This document shows positions 53,086-61,147 of a DNA stretch of 64,000 nucleotides, piece after piece (the stretch's first letter is position 1; each line of letters starts with the position of its first letter). The notes below the pieces were generated by a model, which saw only the letters and a program-made list of their open reading frames with translations, had not been told where the DNA came from and did not search any database. The position numbers were made by a program, and so were the translations under genes. The DNA comes from Comamonas thiooxydans. Lineage in GTDB: Bacteria > Pseudomonadota > Gammaproteobacteria > Burkholderiales > Burkholderiaceae_C. The stretch spans positions 2,294,001-2,358,000 of the forward strand of contig NZ_AP026738.1 of assembly GCF_002157685.2 (NCBI RefSeq). The letters run 5' to 3'.

Positions 53086-55004
53086 CAGAAATACCCCTCT
53101 TGCTTCTTCTTTTCCATGGATGCGGCCGAGTCGTGGTCGATCATCCGGCCCTGTCGTTCCGAAGTACGGGTCAGCAGCATTTCCTGAATGATCTTGGGCA
53201 AGCTATTGGCGTCGGATTCGACGGCACCCGTCAGGGGGTAGCAGCCCAGAGTGCGAAAGCGAACATTGCGCATCATGGGAACTTCGCCACTGTTGAGCGG
53301 CATGCGCTCGTCATCGACCATCAGCAGCGTGCCGTCTCGCTCCACCACGGGGCGAGGCGCTGAAAAATAGAGTGGAACGATGGGGATGTTTTCGAGATAG
53401 ATGTACTGCCAGATATCCAGCTCGGTCCAGTTGGACAGCGGAAACACGCGGATCGACTCGCCCTTGTTCTTGCGTGTGTTGTACAGATGCCAGAGTTCCG
53501 GGCGCTGGTTCTTGGGATCCCAGCGGTGCTGGTCTGAGCGGAAGGAAAAGATGCGTTCCTTGGCGCGAGACTTCTCTTCGTCGCGGCGCGCGCCACCAAA
53601 GGCAGCGTCGAAGCCATACTTGTCGAGAGCTTGCTTCAGGCCCTCGGTTTTCATGATGTCGGTATGAATTTGCGAGCCATGCTTGAACGGGCTGATGCCC
53701 ATTTCAAGACCTTCGGGGTTGATGTGGACCAGCAGGTCCATGCCTAGCTTGGCTGCCATCTGATCACGAAAGCGATACATGTCCTGAAACTTCCAGGTCG
53801 TGTCCACATGCAGCAAAGGGAAGGGAGGTTTGGCCGGATAGAAGGCCTTCATCGCCAGATGCAGCATGACCGCACTGTCCTTGCCGATGGAGTAGAGCAT
53901 GACGGGGTTTTCTGCCTCGGCAACAACCTCGCGCATGGCCTGAATGCTCTCGGCTTCCAGCCTTTGCAAATGAGTCAGCACCACAGATTTCTCCTTGGTT
54001 TTTTGTTTTGGGTGCTGCCAACTGTAGGAGTCCGTTAAAGCAAATCTTTGCGCGAATTGATGTTTTAGAAGTTGCTGCGCCATGCTCGCCATAGGGTCCA
54101 GCTTTGCTGACGTTGGGGTTCTGGCATAGGTGTTCTTCGGTACCAGCGATACGTCTTGCACAGTCTTCAAGATGCTGCTGGCCAGTTCGTTCGACTGGCT
54201 GAGCATCTCTGTGGCAGCAGGCAGATGAAACAGGCGCAGCCGGTCGTGGCTGTCGCTGGCAAGCGATGAAAAAGTGGCTGCGCGCTGCCACTGCATGGCG
54301 GCAAGCAGGGCAAAGATCTTGCCCTCGCTGGAGCACCTGAGGCGATCAAAAAAATCTTCCAGATGCGCCGCGCACAGGCTGCCTTCATACGGTTGCCAAT
54401 ACACCTTGCCGCGGTTGTTGACGGCACGCAGGATGCCGTGCCTCAGGCGTCCTGGGCAGTTGTTATGGGCACCAAAATCATCTATCCAGACAATGCTGGC
54501 GCTCTCTTTTCGGGCCTGCTCGCAAATATCCAGATAGGTGCTGGCATACCAGCGCTGCACATTGCTGGATGCCTGCTTCATGCGCTTTGCAGGACGGTCG
54601 GCATTCAGGTTCCAGCGCTGCAGGTACTGGGCATTGGTACGCTCGGGCAAGTCAAGCTGCTGGCGCTGCAAGATCAGCTGCTGCATGGCTTCTAGCTGCC
54701 ACAGCAAAAAAGGCAGGCCGTGGTCGGCGGGCTGGGTGCTGACCAGTTGCACATAGATGTCCTGCTCCTGTATGGCCGACAAGGAGCGGCCTTCGCCAGG
54801 TTTGCGGCCTCGCTCGCGCACAAGGACAGCGTTCCATCCCCCTTCCAGCCAGGCTTTGTGGGCGGCAATGATGGTTGGTGTGGACAGGCCTGTCGCCTTG
54901 CCGACTTCTTTGAGCGTCTTGCCTTCAAGCCGCAATTTCACAGCTTGAATTCGCAGTGGATTGATTTCCTGGACACTGAGTTTCTTACCAACAGCCATGC
55001 TCAT
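53085..55004 (-). CDS. cysD: catalytically dead IS630-like domain joined in frame to CysD
   Basis: 639 codons without a stop. Residues 341-639 are a complete CysD (ATP sulfurylase small subunit): [18 protein letters not shown] loop, [19 protein letters not shown] and C-terminal [22 protein letters not shown] end. Residues 1-335 follow a whole IS630-type transposase: helix-turn-helix ([20 protein letters not shown]), [10 protein letters not shown], then [19 protein letters not shown] and DRLRLFHLP. The second catalytic Asp (usual VDGH/LDNA) is replaced by LLAAM and the third Glu (SPELNP) by TEMLSQSNE. An internal ribosome site and GTG at 53984 would give CysD alone (299 residues). Starts at 55004 or 54998 are possible. 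Confidence 0.88.
   Translation of the reverse strand: MSMAVGKKLSVQEINPLRIQAVKLRLEGKTLKEVGKATGLSTPTIIAAHKAWLEGGWNAVLVRERGRKPGEGRSLSAIQEQDIYVQLVSTQPADHGLPFLLWQLEAMQQLILQRQQLDLPERTNAQYLQRWNLNADRPAKRMKQASSNVQRWYASTYLDICEQARKESASIVWIDDFGAHNNCPGRLRHGILRAVNNRGKVYWQPYEGSLCAAHLEDFFDRLRCSSEGKIFALLAAMQWQRAATFSSLASDSHDRLRLFHLPAATEMLSQSNELASSILKTVQDVSLVPKNTYARTPTSAKLDPMASMAQQLLKHQFAQRFALTDSYSWQHPKQKTKEKSVVLTHLQRLEAESIQAMREVVAEAENPVMLYSIGKDSAVMLHLAMKAFYPAKPPFPLLHVDTTWKFQDMYRFRDQMAAKLGMDLLVHINPEGLEMGISPFKHGSQIHTDIMKTEGLKQALDKYGFDAAFGGARRDEEKSRAKERIFSFRSDQHRWDPKNQRPELWHLYNTRKNKGESIRVFPLSNWTELDIWQYIYLENIPIVPLYFSAPRPVVERDGTLLMVDDERMPLNSGEVPMMRNVRFRTLGCYPLTGAVESDANSLPKIIQEMLLTRTSERQGRMIDHDSAASMEKKKQEGYF
53982..53996 (-). 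promoter_or_regulatory. internal ribosome site and GTG start for free CysD
   Basis: AAGGAG (53996-53991), a 6-nt spacer and GTG (53984-53982) lie in frame inside the fused gene, exactly where homologous CysD proteins begin ([12 protein letters not shown]). It suggests that free CysD is made whether or not the fused form is. Confidence 0.7.
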
Positions 55005-55121
55005 TCCTGTTAAACATTCACTCGCTCATTTGCGAAGATCCGGATGCATTTACTGTCGGCCTGTCCTTTGATCGGCGCATAGGCCAAACGGACCACATGA
55101 ATAACAACACAGGAGATTTTT

Positions 55122-55895
55122 GTGACTCAGACTCGAAGTGCACTGCTTGAAGACGTAATGGCCATCACCCGCGAAGCGGGTGCTTTAGTCATGAGGATCT
55201 ACTGCTGCGACTTTGAGGTACGCGGCAAGCAGGATGCATCGCCCGTGACTGAAGCCGACGAAAAGGCCGAGCGCCTGATTCTTGAGCGTCTAGGCGCCTT
55301 GCCGTCGCAGTTTCCCGTCGTTTCCGAGGAGGCGGCTGCAGCGGGATATGTACCTGAGATGGGGCAATGCTTCTGGCTGGTGGATCCTCTTGATGGCACC
55401 AAGGAATTCATCAACCGCAATGGCGAGTTCACAGTCAATATCGCGCTGATCGAAAATGGAACCCCTGTGCTGGGTGTCGTTTTCGCTCCAGCGCTGGATC
55501 GCATGTACGCGGGAGCCATAGGACTTGGCGCATTGCTGGAGGTGCAGGGAAAGCGCCAGGCCATTGAATGCAGAAGCATTCCAGAGGATGGCCTTGATGT
55601 GGTGGCCAGTCGTTCGCACGGGGATGCTGATGCGCTTGATCAGTTTCTCAATGGGCGCTTGGTGCGGTCACTCAAAAGTGCAGGCTCATCGCTCAAGATT
55701 TGTCTGATCGCAGAGGGAGAGGCTGACCTCTATCCACGCCTGGGGCGCACCATGGAGTGGGATATCGCTGCGGGTCATGCGGTGCTGGCCGCGGCAGGCG
55801 GCCAGATTCATGCGCTCAATGGAGATGTTCTGAGCTACGGCAAGCGAGATTTGAGTAACCCTCATTTTTATGCCTGCTCGGCAGATTACCGCTGA
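55122..55895 (+). CDS. cysQ: 3'(2'),5'-bisphosphate nucleotidase CysQ
   Basis: 257 residues. An inositol-monophosphatase-fold enzyme that hydrolyses PAP, the by-product of sulfotransferases, to AMP. Metal-site blocks are DASPVTEADEKAE, the SEEAA after FPVV, WLVDPLDGTKEFI and the late EWDIAAGHAV. The GTG at 55122 has AGGAG six bases upstream. It is divergent from cysD with a 117-bp shared control region, so the PAPS-making and PAP-clearing genes are probably co-regulated. Confidence 0.94.
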   Translation: MTQTRSALLEDVMAITREAGALVMRIYCCDFEVRGKQDASPVTEADEKAERLILERLGALPSQFPVVSEEAAAAGYVPEMGQCFWLVDPLDGTKEFINRNGEFTVNIALIENGTPVLGVVFAPALDRMYAGAIGLGALLEVQGKRQAIECRSIPEDGLDVVASRSHGDADALDQFLNGRLVRSLKSAGSSLKICLIAEGEADLYPRLGRTMEWDIAAGHAVLAAAGGQIHALNGDVLSYGKRDLSNPHFYACSADYR

Positions 55896-55975
55896 TTTCA
55901 AACTTTCGCACAGCATTGCCACCCGCCCCGAATGCCTTGAGTGCGGGCACTCACCACTTCTCTGTTTGACGATAG

Positions 55976-56947
55976 ATGAACTTTGCAGCGACGCTAATTC
56001 GAGCTTGCCTGCTTTGTGGGCTGCTGATGAGTGCAGCCTGTGCCGACAAGGCTGCGTCTCGCCAACCCGTCAAAATCGTTGTCGGATTCGAAGCCGGTGG
56101 TGCTATGGATACCCTGGCGCGCGCGTTTGCAACCCATCTCTCAGCGCGACTGCAGCGTTCCGTCTATGTGGAAAACAGAGTGGGGGCGGGTGGAGCCATT
56201 GCTGCGAACTATGTTGCGAAATCCAGGCCTGATGGAAATACGTTGCTCTTGGCGTCGCCTGCCGAGATCTTCATCAATCCCATTTACACCAGAAGCCAGG
56301 AGTCGGGCGAAGTCGCTGACATGGTGCCGGTGGCCAAAATTTCCTCTGCTCCTATTGTTCTTGCCACGCGTGGCGACTCCGCAATACATCAGCTGAGTGA
56401 TATCGCAACTGCAGCACAAAAAAATTCCCGGGGCTTGAGTTTCGCGTCCTCAGGAATTGGCAGCTTGCAGCATTTGGTGGGCGAGAGCTTGGGCAAAGCC
56501 CTGGGTGTGGAGCTATTGCATGTTCCATACGGAGGAGCTGCTTCTGCAACTGCAAGCCTGCTGAGCAATCAAGTGGACCTACTCTTTGCGGGGCTTGCTC
56601 CCATAGCCCCTCATCTGCAAAGCCAAAAGATGCATGCATTGGGCATTGCATCGGCCCATAGGTCTAAGCGTTTCTCCGATATTCCTACGTTTCAGGAGAA
56701 GGGGCTCCAAGGCGTCAGCTTCGAATACTGGCAAGGAATCTTCCTTCCAAAGGGAGCATCATCCGAACTGGCTCTATTTTTATCCGCCGAGATCAATAAC
56801 GTGATCAAAGAAACGGGCTTTGTGGATCAACTGGAAAATATAGGTTTTGAGGTTGCATACAAGGACTACAAGCAATTCAAACCATTTTTGCAAGCTGAAG
56901 GTCAGATCTACCGAAGCTTATTTAAGAGAGACGATTTTCTATATTGA
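55976..56947 (+). CDS. Bug (TctC-type) solute-binding protein next to cysQ
   Basis: 323 residues. The signal peptide ends in LLMSAAC-ADKAA, a near-lipobox, so it may be a lipoprotein. The loop GFEAGGAMDTLARAF and VENRVGAGGAIAANYVA identify the family. It is 80 bp downstream of cysQ on the same strand, so its ligand may be the substrate or product of the sulfonation cluster; this is inference. No membrane components are near. Confidence 0.87.
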   Translation: MNFAATLIRACLLCGLLMSAACADKAASRQPVKIVVGFEAGGAMDTLARAFATHLSARLQRSVYVENRVGAGGAIAANYVAKSRPDGNTLLLASPAEIFINPIYTRSQESGEVADMVPVAKISSAPIVLATRGDSAIHQLSDIATAAQKNSRGLSFASSGIGSLQHLVGESLGKALGVELLHVPYGGAASATASLLSNQVDLLFAGLAPIAPHLQSQKMHALGIASAHRSKRFSDIPTFQEKGLQGVSFEYWQGIFLPKGASSELALFLSAEINNVIKETGFVDQLENIGFEVAYKDYKQFKPFLQAEGQIYRSLFKRDDFLY

Positions 56948-57299
56948 CCCCATGAATTCTTTGGGGCTCGAACTTAACTAGGTCATTTGATGTAGAAATC
57001 GTCGTGCCGAATCTGTTCTTGCTCGGTTTGAACGGCAGCATGAGGTCTGCTGCGCTTGTTCCTGAGCTGTGATAGCGGACTTCAAGCCAATAATCGGGCT
57101 GGAACTGGCATTCATGGTCTCCTGCTGGCCATCAACCTGGCGTTGACCGGTATCGCGATGCGGACATGAGTGGCAACCATCGTTGCCAAGCTACCGCAGG
57201 GGGGCGTCCTTTGAAGAATATCCGGCGATGGGACATAAGACTTAAACGAATAAATGACGGGAAGTCACTGATTGAGAAATACACCAGAGGAAGCCACGG
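56948..57299. other. intergenic region with no gene
   Basis: About 350 bp between the convergent Bug and LysR genes. No family-like open frame, strong terminator or repeat was seen. Confidence 0.5.
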
Positions 57300-58238
57300 T
57301 CAGAGCCTCATTGGCCCGCGGGCTGTTTCGGACAAGCCATTGCGCTGCACATGCTGGACCAGAAAATCAAGAAATATCCGGGTCTTGAGAGGCAGGTGTG
57401 TTCGGTGTGGGTAATAAGCATAAAAGCCCGGGAAGCTTGCCCAATAGGGCTTCAGTACTTCAATCAACTGGCCTGTGTTGAATGCGTCGGTCATGGATTC
57501 GCGCCAGCCGGTAATCACACCGATACCATCCAGGGCAGCGCGCATGGCCGTGTCACTATGGTTGACTGTCAGTGGCCCGCTCACGGAGCGCTCGCTCAGT
57601 TTGCCGTCGATATTGAATTCCCACTTGTAGACTGCGCCGCTGCTGCTCATGCGGTAGTTGATGCATAGGTGCTGCTCCAGCTCGTCGGGGTGCTCGGGTG
57701 TGCCGTGTGTCCTGAGGTAAGCAGGAGATGCACCGAAGCACATGGTCAGATCCTGTGTGAGTGGCACGGCAACCATATCGCCCTCCAGTGACTCGCCATT
57801 GCGTATGCCGACGTCAAATCCTTCTCGCACGATGTCCACAAAGCCGTCGTCATAGACCAGCTCGACGTGAATGTGCGGATGCAGTGCAAAGAACTCGGCG
57901 AGCATTGGCTCGACGAGCACCTGGCCAGCAGGATGAGAGATGGTGAGGCGCAGCGTGCCGCCTTCGACGCCAGCTTGGAGCTGAAGATCCTCGGTCGCTT
58001 CGCGCAGGTTGGTGAGAGCCGGGGAAATGCGTTCCAGATAGATTCTTCCGGCTTCTGTCAGGTTGAGGCTGCGCGTTGTTCGATCGAACAGGCGTACATC
58101 CAGACGGGTTTCCAGTTTCTTGATCGTCTGGGACAGGGCGGCTGGCGTGACCCCGATGGCGTGGGCGGCGTAGGTCAGACTGCGATGCTGAGCTACCTGC
58201 TCAAAGGCAGCCAGATAGGCGAGTATTTCGGGCTTCAC
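57300..58238 (-). CDS. LysR-family regulator divergent from molybdenum hydroxylase genes
   Basis: 312 residues. An N-terminal helix-turn-helix (LTYAAHAIGVTPAALSQTIKKLE) and the effector domain of the CrgA/DsdC-like LysR group (FFALHPHIHVELVYDDGFVDIV, GFDVGIRNGES). It is divergent from the hydroxylase pair with 147 bp between, so it probably controls them in response to their substrate. Confidence 0.92.
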   Translation of the reverse strand: MKPEILAYLAAFEQVAQHRSLTYAAHAIGVTPAALSQTIKKLETRLDVRLFDRTTRSLNLTEAGRIYLERISPALTNLREATEDLQLQAGVEGGTLRLTISHPAGQVLVEPMLAEFFALHPHIHVELVYDDGFVDIVREGFDVGIRNGESLEGDMVAVPLTQDLTMCFGASPAYLRTHGTPEHPDELEQHLCINYRMSSSGAVYKWEFNIDGKLSERSVSGPLTVNHSDTAMRAALDGIGVITGWRESMTDAFNTGQLIEVLKPYWASFPGFYAYYPHRTHLPLKTRIFLDFLVQHVQRNGLSETARGPMRL

Positions 58239-58385
58239 GTCCTCTATTTTTAAGTAAAACTTAATAACTTAAATAGTCTGCTTGACTTTTTCTTTTGCAT
58301 TGCATGGCGCACACTGCCTCTGCTTCACGCGCTGCCCAGGTGCCTGCAGCAGTCGTCGTGTCGAAAAGCAAACAAGAAAGCCCCC

Positions 58386-58850
58386 ATGCCTGTCAAATTC
58401 ACTCTCAACGGCAAGCCCGCATCGGCTGATGTGGATCCTTCAACGCCCATCCTCTGGACCTTGCGTGACACACTGGGTATGACAGGGACCAAATTTGGTT
58501 GCGGCATGGCCATGTGCGGGGCATGCACTGTGCACTTGAATGGCCAGGCCATACGCTCGTGCATCACGCCCGTCTCTGCGGCGCAGGGACAGAAGATAGA
58601 CACCATAGAAGCGCAGGCCGCAGACAAGGTGGGAAAGGCTGTCGAGGATGCCTGGGTTCGCAACGATGTGGCGCAATGCGGCTATTGCCAAAGTGGGCAA
58701 ATCATGAGTGCGACCGCGCTGCTCAAAAGCAATCGCCAGCCCAGCGATGCGGATATCGATGCAGCCATGGCGGGCAATATCTGCCGCTGCGGAACCTATA
58801 CACGCATCCGTGCGGCCATCCACGATGCTGCCAAAAACCTGTCGGCCTAA
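58386..58850 (+). CDS. molybdenum hydroxylase iron-sulfur subunit (IorA-like)
   Basis: 154 residues. Plant-type 2Fe-2S site Cys39, Cys44, Cys47, Cys59 (CGMAMCGACTVH) and the second 2Fe-2S site Cys98, Cys101, Cys133, Cys135 (CGYCQSG; ICRCGTYTR). This is the small subunit of two-subunit hydroxylases such as isoquinoline 1-oxidoreductase, which lack an FAD subunit and pass electrons to a cytochrome or other acceptor. The large subunit follows after 17 bp. Confidence 0.93.
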   Translation: MPVKFTLNGKPASADVDPSTPILWTLRDTLGMTGTKFGCGMAMCGACTVHLNGQAIRSCITPVSAAQGQKIDTIEAQAADKVGKAVEDAWVRNDVAQCGYCQSGQIMSATALLKSNRQPSDADIDAAMAGNICRCGTYTRIRAAIHDAAKNLSA

Positions 58851-58867
58851 AAGAAGGAGTACATCCC

Positions 58868-61129
58868 ATGCCTATTCCCAACCATCTTTTTGCCGACCTG
58901 CCCAAAGGTCTGCGTGCGCTGGCGGCTGATTCCATAGATGCAGACCTAAAGCTCGAGCGGCGCGATTTCCTCAAGCTGGCGACGGCCTCTGGTTTTGCGT
59001 TGGGTGTATTCCCCGCAGCTGTGCCGGCACAAGCGAAGGGTAACGAACAGGTGTCTACAAGCTCACTCAAGCCTTACCAGCAGCCATCGGCTTTTGTGAA
59101 GATTGATCGCGATGGCGCGGTGACGATCACCATCAACCGTCTGGAGTTCGGTCAAGGCGTGCAAACCGGCCTGCCCATGGTGCTGGCCGAAGAGCTGGAC
59201 GCCGATTGGTCCAAGGTGCAGAGCGTGCACGGCAATGCCGATCCCGCATATCTGGATCCGGTCATGGGAATGCATCTCACGGGCGGCTCCACTGCCATCA
59301 AGAACTCGTATGTCCAGTATCGTGAACTGGGGGCGCGAACCCGCTCCATGCTGCTGGCCACGGCTGCCAAGCGCTGGGGTGTAGACCCGCAGTCCTTGCG
59401 CACTCAGGCAGGGCAGGTGATCGGACCTCGGGGCAAGAAGCTGAGCTACGGCGAGTTGGCGGATGAGGCCATGAAGATGCCTGTTCCGCAGCAGGTGAAG
59501 CTCAAGGACGTCAAAGACTTTCGCATCATCGGTCATGCCACGGGACGGCTCGATGCACGCGCCAAGTCCAGCGGCAGACAGTCCTACGGCATCGACATGC
59601 ATCTGCCGGGTATGCTGACCGCGGTTGTGGCGCATCCGCCGGTGTATGGAAGCAAGATTCAAGCGGTGGACGATGCGGCAGCCAAAGCCATCAAGGGTGT
59701 GCGTGCAGTGCTTCGTGTGCCCAGTGTGTGGGGGGGCGAGCTGGTTGCGGTGCTGGCCGATGGTTACTGGCCAGCCAAGCAGGGGCGCGATGCCCTGAAA
59801 ATCCAGTGGGACAGCGCCGCGGTTGGCAAAGTCGATTCGGCTCAGCAACTGGCGCAGTATCGTGAATTGGCCAAAAAGCCGGGCGCGCTCAAGTTCGATG
59901 CCGATGTTTCGGCACTGAACGGTGCTCCTCACAAAATCAGTGCCGAATATGTATTCCCCTACCTGGCCCATACGCCGATGGAGCCTCTGAACTGCACGGT
60001 GCGTGTGACAGGTGCAGGAAAGGATGCCAAGGTTGAGCTTTGGTTGGGCACGCAGGCTCCGGGCTGGGAAGTTGCAACGGCTGCGCGTGTGCTTGGCGTG
60101 GCACCGCAGAATGTCCGAGTCAATGTCCAGATGGCAGGGGGCGGTTTCGGCCGCCGTGCCAACCCGCGCAGTGACTATGTGGCCGAAGCCTGCGAGATTG
60201 CCAAGGCCGCCAGAACATCTGGTATTGGCGCACCGGTGCGGATGATCTGGAGCCGCGAGGACGATGTCAAAGGGGGCTATTACCGACCCATGCATGTGCA
60301 TCGCGCCGAAATAGGTTTTGACGGTAAGGGAAAGGTGATCGCCTGGGACCATGTGATCGTCGGCCAGTCGCTTGCCAAAGGCACGGCGTTTGAGGGCTTC
60401 ATGCTCAAGAACGGAGTGGATACCACGACGGTTGAAGGAATGAAAGAGCCGTACGAGCTGCCGATGAGACTCTCGGTGCATCACCCCGAGCTCAATGCGC
60501 CGGTTCTCTGGTGGCGCAGCGTGGGCTCTACGCACACCGCTTATGTGATGGAGACCTTGATGGACGAAATTGCCCGAGCTGTAAAGCAAGATCCTGTCGC
60601 ATACAGGCTGCAGCAGTTTGGCGACAGGCATCCGCGTCACAAGGCAGCGTTGCAACTGGCAGTCGAAAAGTCGGGCTACGGAAAGCGCCAACTGGCCGAA
60701 GGCAGAGCCTGGGGAGTGGCTGTGCACCAGTCTTTCGATTCGGTGGTTGCCTATGTGGTCGAGGCATCGATGAAGGATGGTGCTCCTAAGCTGCATGCGG
60801 TTACAGCTGGCGTGCATTGCAATCTGGCGGTGAACCCTCGCAGTGTCGAGGCTCAGGTGCAGGGTGGAGCCTTGATGGGCCTTGGCATGTGCTTGCCTGG
60901 AGCTGCGATCACCTTCAAGGATGGACAGGTGGAGCAAGGTAACTTCAATGATTACACCGTGGCCCGCTTGACCGATATGCCAGCGATCTCCGTGCATATC
61001 GTGCCGAGTGCCGATGCGCCCACGGGTATGGGTGAGCCGGGTGTGCCGCCATTGGCCCCCGCGTTTGCCAACGCCATCGCCAAGTTGAGCGGCCATACAC
61101 CACGCGAGCTGCCTTTCCAGAAAGCGTGA
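58868..61129 (+). CDS. molybdenum hydroxylase catalytic subunit (IorB-like)
   Basis: 753 residues from the ATG at 58868, which has AAGGAG 8 nt upstream. A Tat signal (ERRDFLKLATASGFALGVF) points to periplasmic export. Mo-cofactor blocks include EFGQGVQTGLPMVLAEEL, GGGFGRRANP and the catalytic-Glu motif GMGEPGVPPLAPA. Members hydroxylate N-heterocycles or oxidise aldehydes; the substrate is not determined. A longer frame from 58499 overlaps the small subunit and is rejected. The associated cytochrome and XdhC-like maturation gene are not in the window. Confidence 0.92.
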   Translation: MPIPNHLFADLPKGLRALAADSIDADLKLERRDFLKLATASGFALGVFPAAVPAQAKGNEQVSTSSLKPYQQPSAFVKIDRDGAVTITINRLEFGQGVQTGLPMVLAEELDADWSKVQSVHGNADPAYLDPVMGMHLTGGSTAIKNSYVQYRELGARTRSMLLATAAKRWGVDPQSLRTQAGQVIGPRGKKLSYGELADEAMKMPVPQQVKLKDVKDFRIIGHATGRLDARAKSSGRQSYGIDMHLPGMLTAVVAHPPVYGSKIQAVDDAAAKAIKGVRAVLRVPSVWGGELVAVLADGYWPAKQGRDALKIQWDSAAVGKVDSAQQLAQYRELAKKPGALKFDADVSALNGAPHKISAEYVFPYLAHTPMEPLNCTVRVTGAGKDAKVELWLGTQAPGWEVATAARVLGVAPQNVRVNVQMAGGGFGRRANPRSDYVAEACEIAKAARTSGIGAPVRMIWSREDDVKGGYYRPMHVHRAEIGFDGKGKVIAWDHVIVGQSLAKGTAFEGFMLKNGVDTTTVEGMKEPYELPMRLSVHHPELNAPVLWWRSVGSTHTAYVMETLMDEIARAVKQDPVAYRLQQFGDRHPRHKAALQLAVEKSGYGKRQLAEGRAWGVAVHQSFDSVVAYVVEASMKDGAPKLHAVTAGVHCNLAVNPRSVEAQVQGGALMGLGMCLPGAAITFKDGQVEQGNFNDYTVARLTDMPAISVHIVPSADAPTGMGEPGVPPLAPAFANAIAKLSGHTPRELPFQKA

Positions 61130-61147
61130 GAGCATGAGCTTGGATCG

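Noticed and set aside
53985..55004. An active IS630 insertion upstream of cysD
   Set aside because: Two of the three catalytic acids are missing, and no terminal inverted repeats or TA target duplication were seen around 53985-55050.
51172..55895. Simple assimilatory cys operon
   Set aside because: No cysH, cysI, cysJ or cysG is present, an APS kinase is fused to CysN, and a sulfotransferase follows. Still, these could double as the assimilatory copies if no others exist in the genome.
59063..61135. 690-codon open frame opposite the molybdenum hydroxylase large subunit
   Set aside because: The sense gene has all expected motifs; the antisense protein is His/Arg-rich with no motif or ribosome site.
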